Source of the DNA: Arthrobacter sp. KBS0703
GTDB taxonomy: Bacteria; Actinomycetota; Actinomycetes; Actinomycetales; Micrococcaceae
Length of the DNA stretch: 64,000 nucleotides
Direction: 5' to 3'
Assembly: GCF_002008315.2 (NCBI RefSeq)
Contig: NZ_MVDG02000001.1
Location: forward strand, 3,100,001-3,164,000
Shown: positions 31,691 through 39,534 of the stretch, piece after piece
Layout: each line of letters opens with the position of its first letter
Numbering within the stretch: the stretch's first letter is position 1
Program-made: the position numbers and the translations under genes
Notes under the pieces: model-generated
Seen by the model: only the letters and a program-made list of their open reading frames with translations
The model's database searches: none
What the model was told of the DNA's origin: nothing

Positions 31691-32170
31691 CTACTTGCCG
31701 TCAGGCTGCGTGACGCTCGCCGAAGCCTTCATGTTCTCGGCGCCAACCATCCAGGCGTACTGCTCGAGCTTCTCGATGAAGGCGTGGAGCAGGTCCGCCG
31801 TCGTGGGGTCTTCCTCGTCCACTTCGTCATGCACCTTGCGCATGGTGCCGACGGCCGCTTCAAGTGCTGCCACGATGCGGTCGATCGCATCCTTGGTATT
31901 GATGAGCCCCTGGGGGAACTGGGCCAGGCTCGTGGACTTTGCCACGGTCTCGCTCCTGCCGTCGGGAAGGGCGTGCAGCGCCCGCATGCGCTCCGCCATG
32001 TCGTCCGCGAACGCCCTCGCCGCGTCGACGATCTCATCAAGCTGAAGGTGGAGGTCCCTGAAGTTGGTGCCCACGATGTTCCAGTGCGCCTGTTTGCCCT
32101 GGATGTGCAGTTCGATCAGGTCGGCCAGCACGGCCTGCAAGTTGTTGGTCAGTGTCGGTGAAGCTTTCAT
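31691..32170 (-). CDS. dps: Dps family ferritin-like DNA-protection protein
   Basis: Dodecameric mini-ferritin of 159 residues that oxidises and stores iron and shields DNA from peroxide. The inter-subunit ferroxidase residues H29, H41, D45, D56 and E60 are all present with the same spacing as in E. coli Dps. The N-terminal tail is short and lacks a Lys-rich extension, so DNA binding is uncertain. ATG at 32170 has a strong GAGGAGGA ribosome site. It converges on the MFS gene. Confidence 0.94.
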   Translation of the reverse strand: MKASPTLTNNLQAVLADLIELHIQGKQAHWNIVGTNFRDLHLQLDEIVDAARAFADDMAERMRALHALPDGRSETVAKSTSLAQFPQGLINTKDAIDRIVAALEAAVGTMRKVHDEVDEEDPTTADLLHAFIEKLEQYAWMVGAENMKASASVTQPDGK

Positions 32171-32278
32171 GAATCCTCCTCGATTGGTCCAGTGGTTTCG
32201 ACGCTACCGCAGGGGCCTCGCGGGCGGGAGGATGCACTGCAAATTTCACCATCAGCTTACTTACTATCCGGTCATAAA

Positions 32279-32291
32279 TGAACGGTATTCA
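32279..32291. promoter_or_regulatory. Upstream operator-like site of the agmatine operon
   Basis: TGAACGGTATTCA, which matches the core of the perfect operator at 32326-32350 (TGAACGTCATTCA) at 11 of 13 positions. The centres are 53 bp apart, about five DNA turns, which would suit cooperative or looped binding. Confidence 0.55.
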
Positions 32292-32325
32292 CATAACCCT
32301 TGCCAGGCGCCTCCTCACTGTGCAT

Positions 32326-32350
32326 ACTAAATGAACGTCATTCATTTAGT
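32326..32350. promoter_or_regulatory. Perfect operator-like palindrome upstream of the agmatine operon
   Basis: ACTAAATGAA and its exact reverse complement TTCATTTAGT are separated by CGTCA. It ends 27 bp before the first ATG of the operon. The form is that of a TetR- or GntR-type operator. No regulator gene lies next to it, so the regulator must be elsewhere. Confidence 0.75.
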
Positions 32351-32377
32351 GACGGTCGTCTCACTGGAGTAGTCAAC

Positions 32378-33427
32378 ATGATTGAAATCACCTGCCTCGA
32401 CTCGCCCGCATCGCTAGCCCGGACAGCGCCGTCCTCGCGCCCTCCTCTGCGGGTAGGCGTCGTTCAGCACCGCTGGCACAGCAGCGCCGCTGCCGTGCGC
32501 GCCGAACTCAACGACGGCATCGACCGTGCGGCCCGCCTCGGCGCTACTGTGGTCTTCCTGCCGGAGCTCACCCTGTCCCGCTACCCGGCGGACCAGGTTC
32601 CGGTCAATGACCTGAGCAGGGCCGGACAAACCCGGCCGCGTCCCTCGGACGATGCCGAAGACCTGCTCACCGGCCCCACCTTCCGCTTCGCCGCCGAAGC
32701 CGCCCGGCGGAACGGCATCAGCGTCCACGCTTCCCTCTATCAGCGGGCCGGGAACCCGGACGGCAAGGACGACGGCCTGGGCCTGAACACGTCCATCCTG
32801 GTCTCCCCGGCCGGCGAGCTCCTGGCCAGGACGCATAAGCTCCACATCCCCGTGACTGACGGCTACTACGAAGACAGGTTCTTCCGCCAAGGCCCGCCAG
32901 CCGAGGACGCGTACCAGGTCTACTCCCCCGCCGAACTCGGCGGCGCGCAGCTCGGCATGCCCACCTGCTGGGATGAATGGTTCCCGGAGCTGGCAAGGAT
33001 GTACTCACTGGGCGGCGCCGAACTGCTGGTGTATCCGACGGCGATCGGCTCCGAGCCGCTCTTCCCGGCCTTCGACACGCAGTCCCTGTGGCAGCAGGTC
33101 ATCGTGGGCAACGGCATCGCAAACGGTCTGTTCATGGTGGTCCCCAACCGCTGGGGCCAGGAGGACAGCCTGAACTTCTACGGGTCCTCCTTCATCTCCG
33201 ATCCCTACGGGCGGATTTTGGTCCAGGCGCCGCGCGACGAATCGGCAGTGCTTGTCGCGGACCTTGACCTGGACCAGCGCCGTGACTGGCTCACCCTGTT
33301 CCCGTTCCTCACCACCCGGCGCCCCGACACCTACGCCCGGCTCACCGAACCGGTTCGCCACGACGCGCCGTTCGGGATCTCGACGAGCTCAATCAGCGGC
33401 TCCGTGCCTGCCGAGGTGACCGCATGA
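32378..33427 (+). CDS. aguB: N-carbamoylputrescine amidase-like nitrilase
   Basis: Carbon-nitrogen hydrolase of 349 residues, predicted to cleave N-carbamoylputrescine to putrescine, CO2 and ammonia. The nitrilase triad is visible: Glu in FLPELTLS, Lys in RTHKLHIP and Cys in MPTCWDEWFPE. ATG at 32378 follows GGAG at 8 bp. The stop overlaps the next gene's start (ATGA), and that gene encodes agmatine deiminase, which makes carbamoylputrescine. This pairing supports the substrate over a general nitrilase. Two operator-like repeats precede the gene. Confidence 0.88.
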   Translation: MIEITCLDSPASLARTAPSSRPPLRVGVVQHRWHSSAAAVRAELNDGIDRAARLGATVVFLPELTLSRYPADQVPVNDLSRAGQTRPRPSDDAEDLLTGPTFRFAAEAARRNGISVHASLYQRAGNPDGKDDGLGLNTSILVSPAGELLARTHKLHIPVTDGYYEDRFFRQGPPAEDAYQVYSPAELGGAQLGMPTCWDEWFPELARMYSLGGAELLVYPTAIGSEPLFPAFDTQSLWQQVIVGNGIANGLFMVVPNRWGQEDSLNFYGSSFISDPYGRILVQAPRDESAVLVADLDLDQRRDWLTLFPFLTTRRPDTYARLTEPVRHDAPFGISTSSISGSVPAEVTA

Positions 33428-34449
33428 GCCACTGGCGCATGCCCGCCGAGACGGCACGCCAGGAACGGCTCTGGATGGCGTTCCCCACCGGCGGCTACAC
33501 ACTGGGCGACACAGCGGAAGACGCCCACGCAGCGCGTTCAGTCTGGGCCGCCGTCGCCAACGCCGCCGTCGAATTCGAGCCGGTCACCGTGGTGGTTGAC
33601 CCGGCCGACGTCGGGACCGCCGCCCGCTACCTGGATCCTGCCGTTGAGGTGCTCACCGCCGAACTGAACGACGCCTGGATGCGCGACATCGGCCCCACCT
33701 TTGTCCTGGACGGCAGCGGCCGGCTCGGCGCCGTGGACTGGGTCTTCAACGGCTGGGGCGCGCAGGACTGGGCCCGGTGGGACAAGGACGCGCTCATCGC
33801 CGCCGAGGTGGCCGGCAGGTCCGGGGCCCGGCATCTCGTGTCCAGGCTGGTCAACGAAGGCGGCGGGATCCAGGTGGACGGCGAGGGAACCGTGCTGGTC
33901 ACCGAGACGGTGCAGCTGGATCCGGGCCGCAACCCCGGCCTCGGCAAGGCAGAGATCGAGGCCGAGCTGGCCAGGACCATCGGCGCCACGCACGTGATCT
34001 GGGTTCCCCGCGGCCTCACCCGCGACTCGGAGCGTTTCGGCACGCGGGGCCACGTGGACATTGTGGCCGCCATCCCGTCACCCGGCACCCTGCTGGTCCA
34101 TTCGCAGCAGAATCCGGCACATCCCGACTTCGGCGTCAGCCGCGACATCATCAGTTTCCTGTCCACCACCAGGGACGCCGCCGGCCGAGAGTGGAACATC
34201 ATCGAAGTTCCGGCCCCGGAAACGCTCACGGACCCGGAAGGGTTCGTGGACTACAGCTACATCAACCATGTCGTGGTCAACGGCGGGGTCATAGCCTGCA
34301 CCTTCGGCGACCCCAACGACGAGAAAGCCCTCCGCATCCTCTCCGATGCCTATCCCGGGCGCCGCGTCGTGGGAATCGATGCACGCGAGCTCTTCGCCCG
34401 CGGCGGCGGCATCCACTGCATCACCCAGCAGCAGCCCGCTGCCAACTAG
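33424..34449 (+). CDS. aguA: Agmatine deiminase
   Basis: Converts agmatine to N-carbamoylputrescine and ammonia; 341 residues of the peptidyl-arginine-deiminase superfamily. Key parts are DAWMRDIGPTFV, NEGGGIQVDGEGTVLVTE, the His in RGHVDIVA and the catalytic C332 in ARGGGIHCITQQQP. It overlaps the amidase gene by 4 bp and is followed 29 bp later by an APC permease, giving an uptake-and-breakdown operon for agmatine or related polyamines. Confidence 0.94.
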   Translation: MSHWRMPAETARQERLWMAFPTGGYTLGDTAEDAHAARSVWAAVANAAVEFEPVTVVVDPADVGTAARYLDPAVEVLTAELNDAWMRDIGPTFVLDGSGRLGAVDWVFNGWGAQDWARWDKDALIAAEVAGRSGARHLVSRLVNEGGGIQVDGEGTVLVTETVQLDPGRNPGLGKAEIEAELARTIGATHVIWVPRGLTRDSERFGTRGHVDIVAAIPSPGTLLVHSQQNPAHPDFGVSRDIISFLSTTRDAAGREWNIIEVPAPETLTDPEGFVDYSYINHVVVNGGVIACTFGDPNDEKALRILSDAYPGRRVVGIDARELFARGGGIHCITQQQPAAN

Positions 34450-34478
34450 AACCAGCTGTTTCCCAGAAAGGGTCAGTC

Positions 34479-36053
34479 ATGAGCCAAACCACCCGCGACA
34501 CTTCCGCCGTCGGCGGAGTCACCGCCACCGGTGCCGCCGGCCCGGCCGCCGGCCGTTCGCACGGCATTACCGGAAAGGGACTGAAGGGCGGGCAGCTGGG
34601 CCTCCTCGCCGTCGTCGTCCTGGGCATTTCGACCATTGCGCCGGCCTACACGCTGACCAGCGCCCTGGGCCCCACCGTCAACGAGGCCGGGCTTCAGCTG
34701 CCCGTCATTTTCCTCATCGGCTTCATCCCCATGATCCTGGTTTCCCTGGCCTACCGCGAGCTGAACGCGGACTCCCCGGACAGCGGCACCACGTTCACGT
34801 GGGTCACCAAGGCGTTCGGTCCGTGGGTCGGCTGGATGGGCGGCTGGGGACTGCTGGCGGCCAACATCATTGTGCTCTCCAACCTTGCGGGCGTGGCCGT
34901 GGACTTCTTCTACCTGTTCCTGGCGCAGCTGACCGGGTCTCCGGAACTGGCGGACCTCGCTGCGAACAAGCCGCTGAATGTGCTCACATGCATCGTCTTC
35001 GTCGCCCTGGCCGTATGGGTCAGCTACCGGGGGCTGCACACCACCAAGGTGGTGCAGTACGGGCTGGTGGGCTTCCAGCTGCTGGTCCTTGGCCTGTTCG
35101 TAGGACTGGCCTTCGCCAACTGGTCCACGTCAGAAACCGCAATCCCCTTCAGCTGGGAGTGGTTCGACGTCACCAAGATCGAGACCTTCGGCCAGATCGC
35201 GGCCGGGATCTCGCTGTCCATCTTCGTCTACTGGGGCTGGGACGTGTGCCTGACCGTCAACGAGGAAACCGCAAACGGCAAGAAAACCGCAGGCCTGGCA
35301 GGCACACTGACCGCCGTCGTCGTCCTCGGCATTTATCTGCTGGTGACCATCGCCACCATGATGTTCGCCGGCGTCGGGGACACGGGGATCGGCCTGAACA
35401 ACGAGGAAAACCACGCCAACGTCTTCACCGCCCTGGCGTCCCCGGTCATGGGCCCCTTCGCCATCCTGATGTCGCTGGCCGTGCTCTCCAGCTCGGCGGC
35501 ATCGCTCCAGTCCACGTTCACCTCGCCGTCGCGGAGCCTGCTCGCCATGGCCCACTACGGCGCCCTGCCGGCGCCGTTCAGCCACATGAGCAAGAAGTTT
35601 TCGACGCCGGGATTCGCCACCGTCGCGGCGGGCGTCCTGTCCGCCGGGTTCTATGCCGTCATGCATGTGATCAGCGAGAACGTCCTCAATGACACCATCC
35701 TCGCCCTGGGCCTGATGATCTGCTTCTACTACGGGCTGACGGCGTTCGCCTGCGCCTGGTACTTCCGCAACAGCGTCTTCAGCAGCGCCCGCAACTTCCT
35801 GCTGCGCCTGCTGTGCCCGCTGCTCGGCGGCATCGGCCTGCTCGTCGTCTTCCTGCAGACCGCCGCGGACAGCTGGGCCCCGGAATTCGGGAGCGGCTCG
35901 GAGATCTTCGGCGTGGGGCTGGTGTTCGTGCTCGGCGTCGGAATCCTCGCCCTGGGAATCGTGTTCATGCTGATCATGGCACGGCTGCAGCCCGGGTTCT
36001 TCCGCGGAGACACCATCCGCAAGGACACTCCGGCGCTGGTGGTTCCGGAATAG
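34479..36053 (+). CDS. APC superfamily amino acid/polyamine permease
   Basis: Membrane transporter of 524 residues with about 12-13 helices and the APC signature STIAPAYTLTSALGPTVNEAG in the first helix pair. ATG at 34479 is preceded by AGAAAGGG. As the third gene after amidase and agmatine deiminase, it probably imports agmatine or putrescine; amino acid import cannot be excluded. The N-terminus has a roughly 35-residue Thr/Ala/Gly-rich cytoplasmic leader. A terminator at 36089-36140 closes the operon. Confidence 0.88.
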   Translation: MSQTTRDTSAVGGVTATGAAGPAAGRSHGITGKGLKGGQLGLLAVVVLGISTIAPAYTLTSALGPTVNEAGLQLPVIFLIGFIPMILVSLAYRELNADSPDSGTTFTWVTKAFGPWVGWMGGWGLLAANIIVLSNLAGVAVDFFYLFLAQLTGSPELADLAANKPLNVLTCIVFVALAVWVSYRGLHTTKVVQYGLVGFQLLVLGLFVGLAFANWSTSETAIPFSWEWFDVTKIETFGQIAAGISLSIFVYWGWDVCLTVNEETANGKKTAGLAGTLTAVVVLGIYLLVTIATMMFAGVGDTGIGLNNEENHANVFTALASPVMGPFAILMSLAVLSSSAASLQSTFTSPSRSLLAMAHYGALPAPFSHMSKKFSTPGFATVAAGVLSAGFYAVMHVISENVLNDTILALGLMICFYYGLTAFACAWYFRNSVFSSARNFLLRLLCPLLGGIGLLVVFLQTAADSWAPEFGSGSEIFGVGLVFVLGVGILALGIVFMLIMARLQPGFFRGDTIRKDTPALVVPE

Positions 36054-36088
36054 CAGCAGGGCTGGCACGGCCGGCCGCTCAGAAAGCA

Positions 36089-36140
36089 GCACAGCTATGC
36101 CCCGCTTCCCGGTTTGCCGGGGGCGGGGCATTTGCTGTGC
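36089..36140. terminator. Long bidirectional terminator hairpin
   Basis: GCACAGC and ATGCCCCGC pair with GCGGGGCAT and GCTGTGC around a loop that can itself form CCCGG/CCGGG. It sits between the permease gene (+) and the converging AMIN-like gene (-). Confidence 0.8.
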
Positions 36141-36192
36141 TAATCAGTGCGTCGCCGGTCCAGGGACGCCGTCGTCTCGCGACGCCGGGATG

Positions 36193-36741
36193 TCACCAGT
36201 AGTGGGCGACGTCGATGACCAGGCGCGAGCCTGAGCCCGGTCCGGCCAGTGTGAATACCTGGAACGGAAGCCGCGCGCGGACACCGAGACCCAGGCTGGT
36301 GTAGCCCTCAAAGCTTCCTGCCCAGGCAACCTGCCGGAAGGTCTGGTAACCGGAAACGTTGGTCACCTCGGACCGGTTGGCCGGAATGAAGGTTGCCTTG
36401 CCAGTGGCGTTGTCATAGGCGGGCGAGTTGGCAGTGATCTGCAGGAACGCGCCACCCCTCATGGTGATGGGCAGGCCGGAGCCGTCCTGGACCACCTTGG
36501 AGACGTAGCGGACGTTGTATCCCTGGGCTTTGCCCTTGAGATCAATGACCAGGCGGTCGAAGCAGTAGTGCTGCCCCGTCCGTACATTGGTTACCGATGC
36601 GGTGCTCATGGTCCGGTTGGACTCCGCTAGCGAGCCCCAGGCGAGTCCACAGTAAGTGGCTGCGGAGGCGGGCCCCGGAGCCAGAAGGCCTAGTCCGACA
36701 GCCATAAGGATAGCTGTCAGCCAAGCGTGAATTTTTTTCAT
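36193..36741 (-). CDS. Secreted AMIN-like domain protein
   Basis: Exported protein of 182 residues. A classical signal peptide (MKKIHAWLTAILMAVGLGLLA) ends near PASA-ATY. The mature part matches the actinobacterial AMIN-like pattern: an early GLAWGS, CFDRLVIDLKGKAQGYNVRYV, later AWAGSFEGYTSLGLGVRARLPFQVF and the ending SRLVIDVAHYW. Two cysteines (YCGLAW and HYCFDR) may form a disulfide. AMIN-type folds are linked to cell-envelope binding, but this protein's job is unknown. It has about 380 bp of upstream gene-free DNA. Confidence 0.75.
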   Translation of the reverse strand: MKKIHAWLTAILMAVGLGLLAPGPASAATYCGLAWGSLAESNRTMSTASVTNVRTGQHYCFDRLVIDLKGKAQGYNVRYVSKVVQDGSGLPITMRGGAFLQITANSPAYDNATGKATFIPANRSEVTNVSGYQTFRQVAWAGSFEGYTSLGLGVRARLPFQVFTLAGPGSGSRLVIDVAHYW

Positions 36742-37039
36742 TTTTGGCCACCCCCTCGAGTGATTGGATAGATCAAGCGTAGGAGCGCGGAAACCCTTAA
36801 ACGAGGGATGTATCCGCTTCGGGGCACAACCGTTAATCTCGCCGCAAACCGATTACAGGGCCGTGATTCCGGGGGCATTTTTAGGGGCATCGAAAGGCGT
36901 TTGTGGCCGTTCCTCCATTTGGCCGTTATCGCTCATAACGGCCGTTATCCGGCGCGCCAGCGCCGTAATGGCGGAGCGGGGCGCCGCCGGCGTCGCAGCA
37001 GCCTTTGGGAATGCCAAAAGGCGACAAAGAAATGGACAC
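36742..37039. other. Gene-free region upstream of the AMIN-like gene
   Basis: No credible gene. It must contain the AMIN-like gene promoter. It holds several copies of CCGTTA(A)T (36830, 36923, 36942) and the palindrome cluster listed separately. Base composition is a little more AT-rich than the flanks. Confidence 0.55.
36923..36948. repeat. Nested palindromes built from CCGTTAT
   Basis: CCGTTAT (36923-36929), ATAACGG (36935-36941) and CCGTTAT (36942-36948) occur in a row. They form a 5-bp-spaced inverted repeat followed by a perfect 14-bp palindrome. Such overlapping half-sites suggest a protein-binding site with two alternative dimer positions. Confidence 0.6.
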
Positions 37040-37086
37040 AAAAAAGCGAGGCGCCGGCCACCCCTGAGGGGCCGCCGGCGTCTCGC
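37040..37086 (-). terminator. Rho-independent terminator after the DUF4193 gene
   Basis: On the minus strand a long GC-rich stem (CGAGACGCCGGC against GCCGGCGCCTCG with an inner CCCCTCAGGGG hairpin) is followed by six Ts. It starts 40 bp after the DUF4193 stop. Confidence 0.88.
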
Positions 37087-37125
37087 GTGGCTTGCTGCGG
37101 AAAGGGCGAAACGCCTGGGGCGGTA

Positions 37126-37428
37126 TTAGCCTTCGCAGTCGCGGCAGTACTTCATGCCGTTCTTTTCGCGTGCCACCTGGGACCGGTGACGGACCAGGAA
37201 GCAGGAGGAGCAGGTGAACTCATCGGACTGCTCGGGAACAACAATGACCGTCAGTTCTTCGCCGGAAAGATCAGCGCCCGGAAGGTCGATGCCCTCGGCG
37301 GTGTCGTTCTCATCGACGTCGATGACTGCGGTCTGGGCGCCGCCGCCACGGGACGCCTGCAGGGCCTCCAGAGATTCGGAGGGAGACTCTTCTTCTGTCT
37401 TGCGTGGGGCGTCGTAATCGGTAGCCAT
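37126..37428 (-). CDS. DUF4193 family zinc-ribbon-like protein
   Basis: Conserved actinobacterial protein of 100 residues starting MATDYDAPRKTEEE. It has an acidic middle and four C-terminal cysteines in two pairs (CSSC and CRDC) that probably bind zinc. ATG at 37428 fits the family start; an ATG four codons upstream is less likely. It ends in a clear terminator. Function unknown. Confidence 0.88.
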   Translation of the reverse strand: MATDYDAPRKTEEESPSESLEALQASRGGGAQTAVIDVDENDTAEGIDLPGADLSGEELTVIVVPEQSDEFTCSSCFLVRHRSQVAREKNGMKYCRDCEG

Positions 37429-37550
37429 AGCGTTGTTCACTTTCGTTGCTGCGCAGCGCCATTTCAGGCACCTCAGTGAAGCAGTTTAGGTCATTAAGCA
37501 GCAGGTTGAGGAATAGTGTGCGCAACGCGACATTTACCGGCGTGGCGGGG

Positions 37551-37775
37551 CTATTCCGCTCTCCTGCCGGCGGCATCCTGGTGAGCCTTTCGCGCGTGGT
37601 CTCCCGCGACGGCAATGCCGCTCAGGGCAGGCAGCCAGGCCCAGCGAGTGACCTCCGAGAGGGCGTCCGCGGCCTGCTCCTCGGTGGTGGGAAGACGGGC
37701 CAGGAACCATGCGTCTGCGACGGTGTCGCGCAGCCTCGTCAGCAGTGCTCTGGCCGGGGTCAATGTGGTGGTCAT
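37551..37775 (-). CDS. Small hypothetical protein
   Basis: Predicted 74-residue protein starting MTTTLTPARALLTRLRDTVADAW. It is largely helical, with an amphipathic first half and a basic tail, and has no signal or membrane helix that I can recognise. The ATG at 37775 lacks a clear ribosome site, and a longer frame opens at 38135, but that overlaps the opposite gene. The codon pattern (GC-rich third positions) fits coding. I do not recognise a family. Confidence 0.5.
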   Translation of the reverse strand: MTTTLTPARALLTRLRDTVADAWFLARLPTTEEQAADALSEVTRWAWLPALSGIAVAGDHARKAHQDAAGRRAE

Positions 37776-37875
37776 GGTGCAAAGGTAGGCGCCCCGTGTT
37801 GTGGCCACGTTTCGGCAGCGTCTCCGCGGGGTAAATCTACTCGTACTACCACTTCGACCAGTGCGGAGGCACCTG

Positions 37876-38223
37876 ATGGCCACGAAGCTGAACCGCAAGG
37901 CATTGGAACACGCCCGCGAGCTTGTGAAGAAAGGCAAGGTCGAGCGGGATGTCCGTGATGACTGGAGCGAGCACGCCCCCTCGACCGAGGATGAAAACGC
38001 GTTCATCGACCAGCACGGGTTTGCCGAGTTTTCGAAGTGGCACCTCGGGATCGACCGTGAGCAGTCGGACGGCACCAAGGGGAGCGTGAGTTTCCCGTTC
38101 GGCGACTTCAGGAAAGTCCACCGCTGCGCCGTCATCTCATTGGAGAGCAGGGCCGCGCAGCACGATCACGACGACATCCGCAAGGCGGCCAAGGATTTGC
38201 TGGACGAGATTGACGCGGACTGA
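37876..38223 (+). CDS. Conserved hypothetical protein
   Basis: Protein of 115 residues starting MATKLNRKALEHARELVKKGKV, with a conserved-looking core: RDDWSEHAPSTEDENAFI, SKWHLGID, TKGSVSFPFGDFRKVHRCAV and a helical end. Proteins of this pattern occur widely in bacteria without an assigned function. ATG at 37876 follows GCGGAGGCACC. It lies head to head with the small minus-strand gene and just before tRNA-Thr on the opposite strand. Confidence 0.8.
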   Translation: MATKLNRKALEHARELVKKGKVERDVRDDWSEHAPSTEDENAFIDQHGFAEFSKWHLGIDREQSDGTKGSVSFPFGDFRKVHRCAVISLESRAAQHDHDDIRKAAKDLLDEIDAD

Positions 38224-38252
38224 TGCCGCCGGCCGGTCCCGGCCGCTTTTGG

Positions 38253-38326
38253 AGCCCCCTGTCGGATTCGAACCGACGACCCCCGCTTTACAAGAGCGGT
38301 GCTCTGGCCAACTGAGCTAAGGAGGC
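38253..38326 (-). tRNA. tRNA-Thr (anticodon TGT)
   Basis: Cloverleaf on the minus strand. The acceptor stem is GCCTCCT with AGGGGGC, the D arm contains TAGCTCAGTTGG, the anticodon loop CTTGTAA gives TGT, and the T arm has GGTTCGAATCC. CCA follows directly at 38250-38252, so the tail is encoded. Confidence 0.96.
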
Positions 38327-38403
38327 GCGCCCGTCAGGGCTGGCGCCGCGAAGGCGCTAGATAAGGTTAGCCCAAGGACGGCCTGCTGGTAAAAACGGCG
38401 ATG

Positions 38404-38435
38404 GCCCGGTTCCCGGAAATCCGGGAACCGGGCCG
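38404..38435 (-). terminator. Terminator after the DsbA-like gene
   Basis: A perfect 14-bp stem (GGCCCGGTTCCCGG) with a four-base loop lies 29 bp beyond the stop; on the minus strand GCCGTTTTT follows. A typical intrinsic terminator. Confidence 0.88.
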
Positions 38436-38463
38436 TCAGCTCATTCGGGCTGGCTGGCCGCGG

Positions 38464-39354
38464 TTAGGCCTTGGCCTTGATGGCCGCGTCGACGAAGGCC
38501 GGGAAGTCGGTCTGCGCGCTGTCGCCCTTGCCCCACTGCTTGCCGTCCACGATGACGGTCGGTGTGCCCGAGACGCCAATGGCCGCCGCTTCCTGGGTGG
38601 TGTACTTCACCCAGGGACGGTAGGTCTTCTGATCGATGCACGAGTCGATGTTCTTGGCGCCGACTTCCGTGGCCATCTTCTTCAGGTCGTCGTCGGACAG
38701 GCCGGCGCTTCCTTCGGCCGGCTGTTTGTCAAACAGTGCGTTGACGAAATCCGAGTACTTCTCCGGGGATTCGTTCACCACACACGCCGCGGCGTTGGCT
38801 GCGCGGGAGGAGTAGTTGGTGGTGGAGCGGCTGTCGAGGAAGCCCAGGGGACGGTATTCCACGGTGATCTTGCCTTCGTCGCGGAGCTTGGTCAGGGTCT
38901 CGTTGTACTGGGCCTCGAAGTTCTTGCACACGGGGCAGATGAAGTCGATGTACAGCACCACCTTCACCGGCTTGCCGGCCTCAGCATCCGCACCGGGGGC
39001 CTTCACCGTGGCGGGAGGGGTGGCGGGCGCCGACGGAAGATCGGCGATGTTCACCGTGCCGGCCTCCGACTTTGCTACCTCTGAGCCCTTCAGCAGGGTG
39101 ACGCCGCCGTGGACGTTGCCGTTGGCGGGAGTCGGGCCCTGGTCCGCCACGGGAGCGTTGTTCTTGAGGCTGGTGCTGACCACGAGGGCCACGACAGCGA
39201 GGATGGCAACCACTGCTACGACGATGCCCCATCCGATCAGCAGCTTGTTCCGCTTGTCCTTTTTCAGCTGTTCCTCGCGGATCTGGCGGGCTTTCTCGCG
39301 GGCCTCTGCCGTGCGGTCTGCTTTGGACTTGCGTGCTTCGTTTGCGGGGCTCAT
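38464..39354 (-). CDS. Membrane-anchored DsbA-like thioredoxin
   Basis: Thiol-disulfide oxidoreductase of the DsbA/thioredoxin_4 group, 296 residues. A basic, charged N-terminus (KARQIREEQLKKDKRNK) is followed by one membrane helix (LLIGWGIVVAVVAILAVVALVV), putting the catalytic domain outside. The active site is CPVC in DFICPVCKNFEAQY, with the cis-Pro loop at GVSGTPTVIVDG. Two further cysteines (AAACVVN, DSCIDQ) may form a structural disulfide. ATG at 39354 has GAGGAACTA upstream and fits better than an ATG 36 codons earlier. Predicted to help fold exported proteins. Confidence 0.9.
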   Translation of the reverse strand: MSPANEARKSKADRTAEAREKARQIREEQLKKDKRNKLLIGWGIVVAVVAILAVVALVVSTSLKNNAPVADQGPTPANGNVHGGVTLLKGSEVAKSEAGTVNIADLPSAPATPPATVKAPGADAEAGKPVKVVLYIDFICPVCKNFEAQYNETLTKLRDEGKITVEYRPLGFLDSRSTTNYSSRAANAAACVVNESPEKYSDFVNALFDKQPAEGSAGLSDDDLKKMATEVGAKNIDSCIDQKTYRPWVKYTTQEAAAIGVSGTPTVIVDGKQWGKGDSAQTDFPAFVDAAIKAKA

Positions 39355-39499
39355 TAGTTCCTCGTGTCGATCGGACAGGTGCGGACCACCCGGGGGCAAC
39401 TCTCCCATTTTAGGGGGAAACCCCAGAGCTTGCGCTTTCAAGTATTCCTTCAGCGTGCCCAACGGACGAATAGCACGGAAGATTCCGGCCCGTTAGGGT

Positions 39500-39512
39500 T
39501 GACTCAGAGTCA
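39500..39512. promoter_or_regulatory. Palindrome upstream of otsA
   Basis: TGACTC-A-GAGTCA, a perfect 6-bp inverted repeat around one base, 22 bp before the otsA ATG. Its position suits an operator, but the site is short and could be chance. Confidence 0.35.
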
Positions 39513-39534
39513 CAAGCAACCCCAGGGGGCCGCA

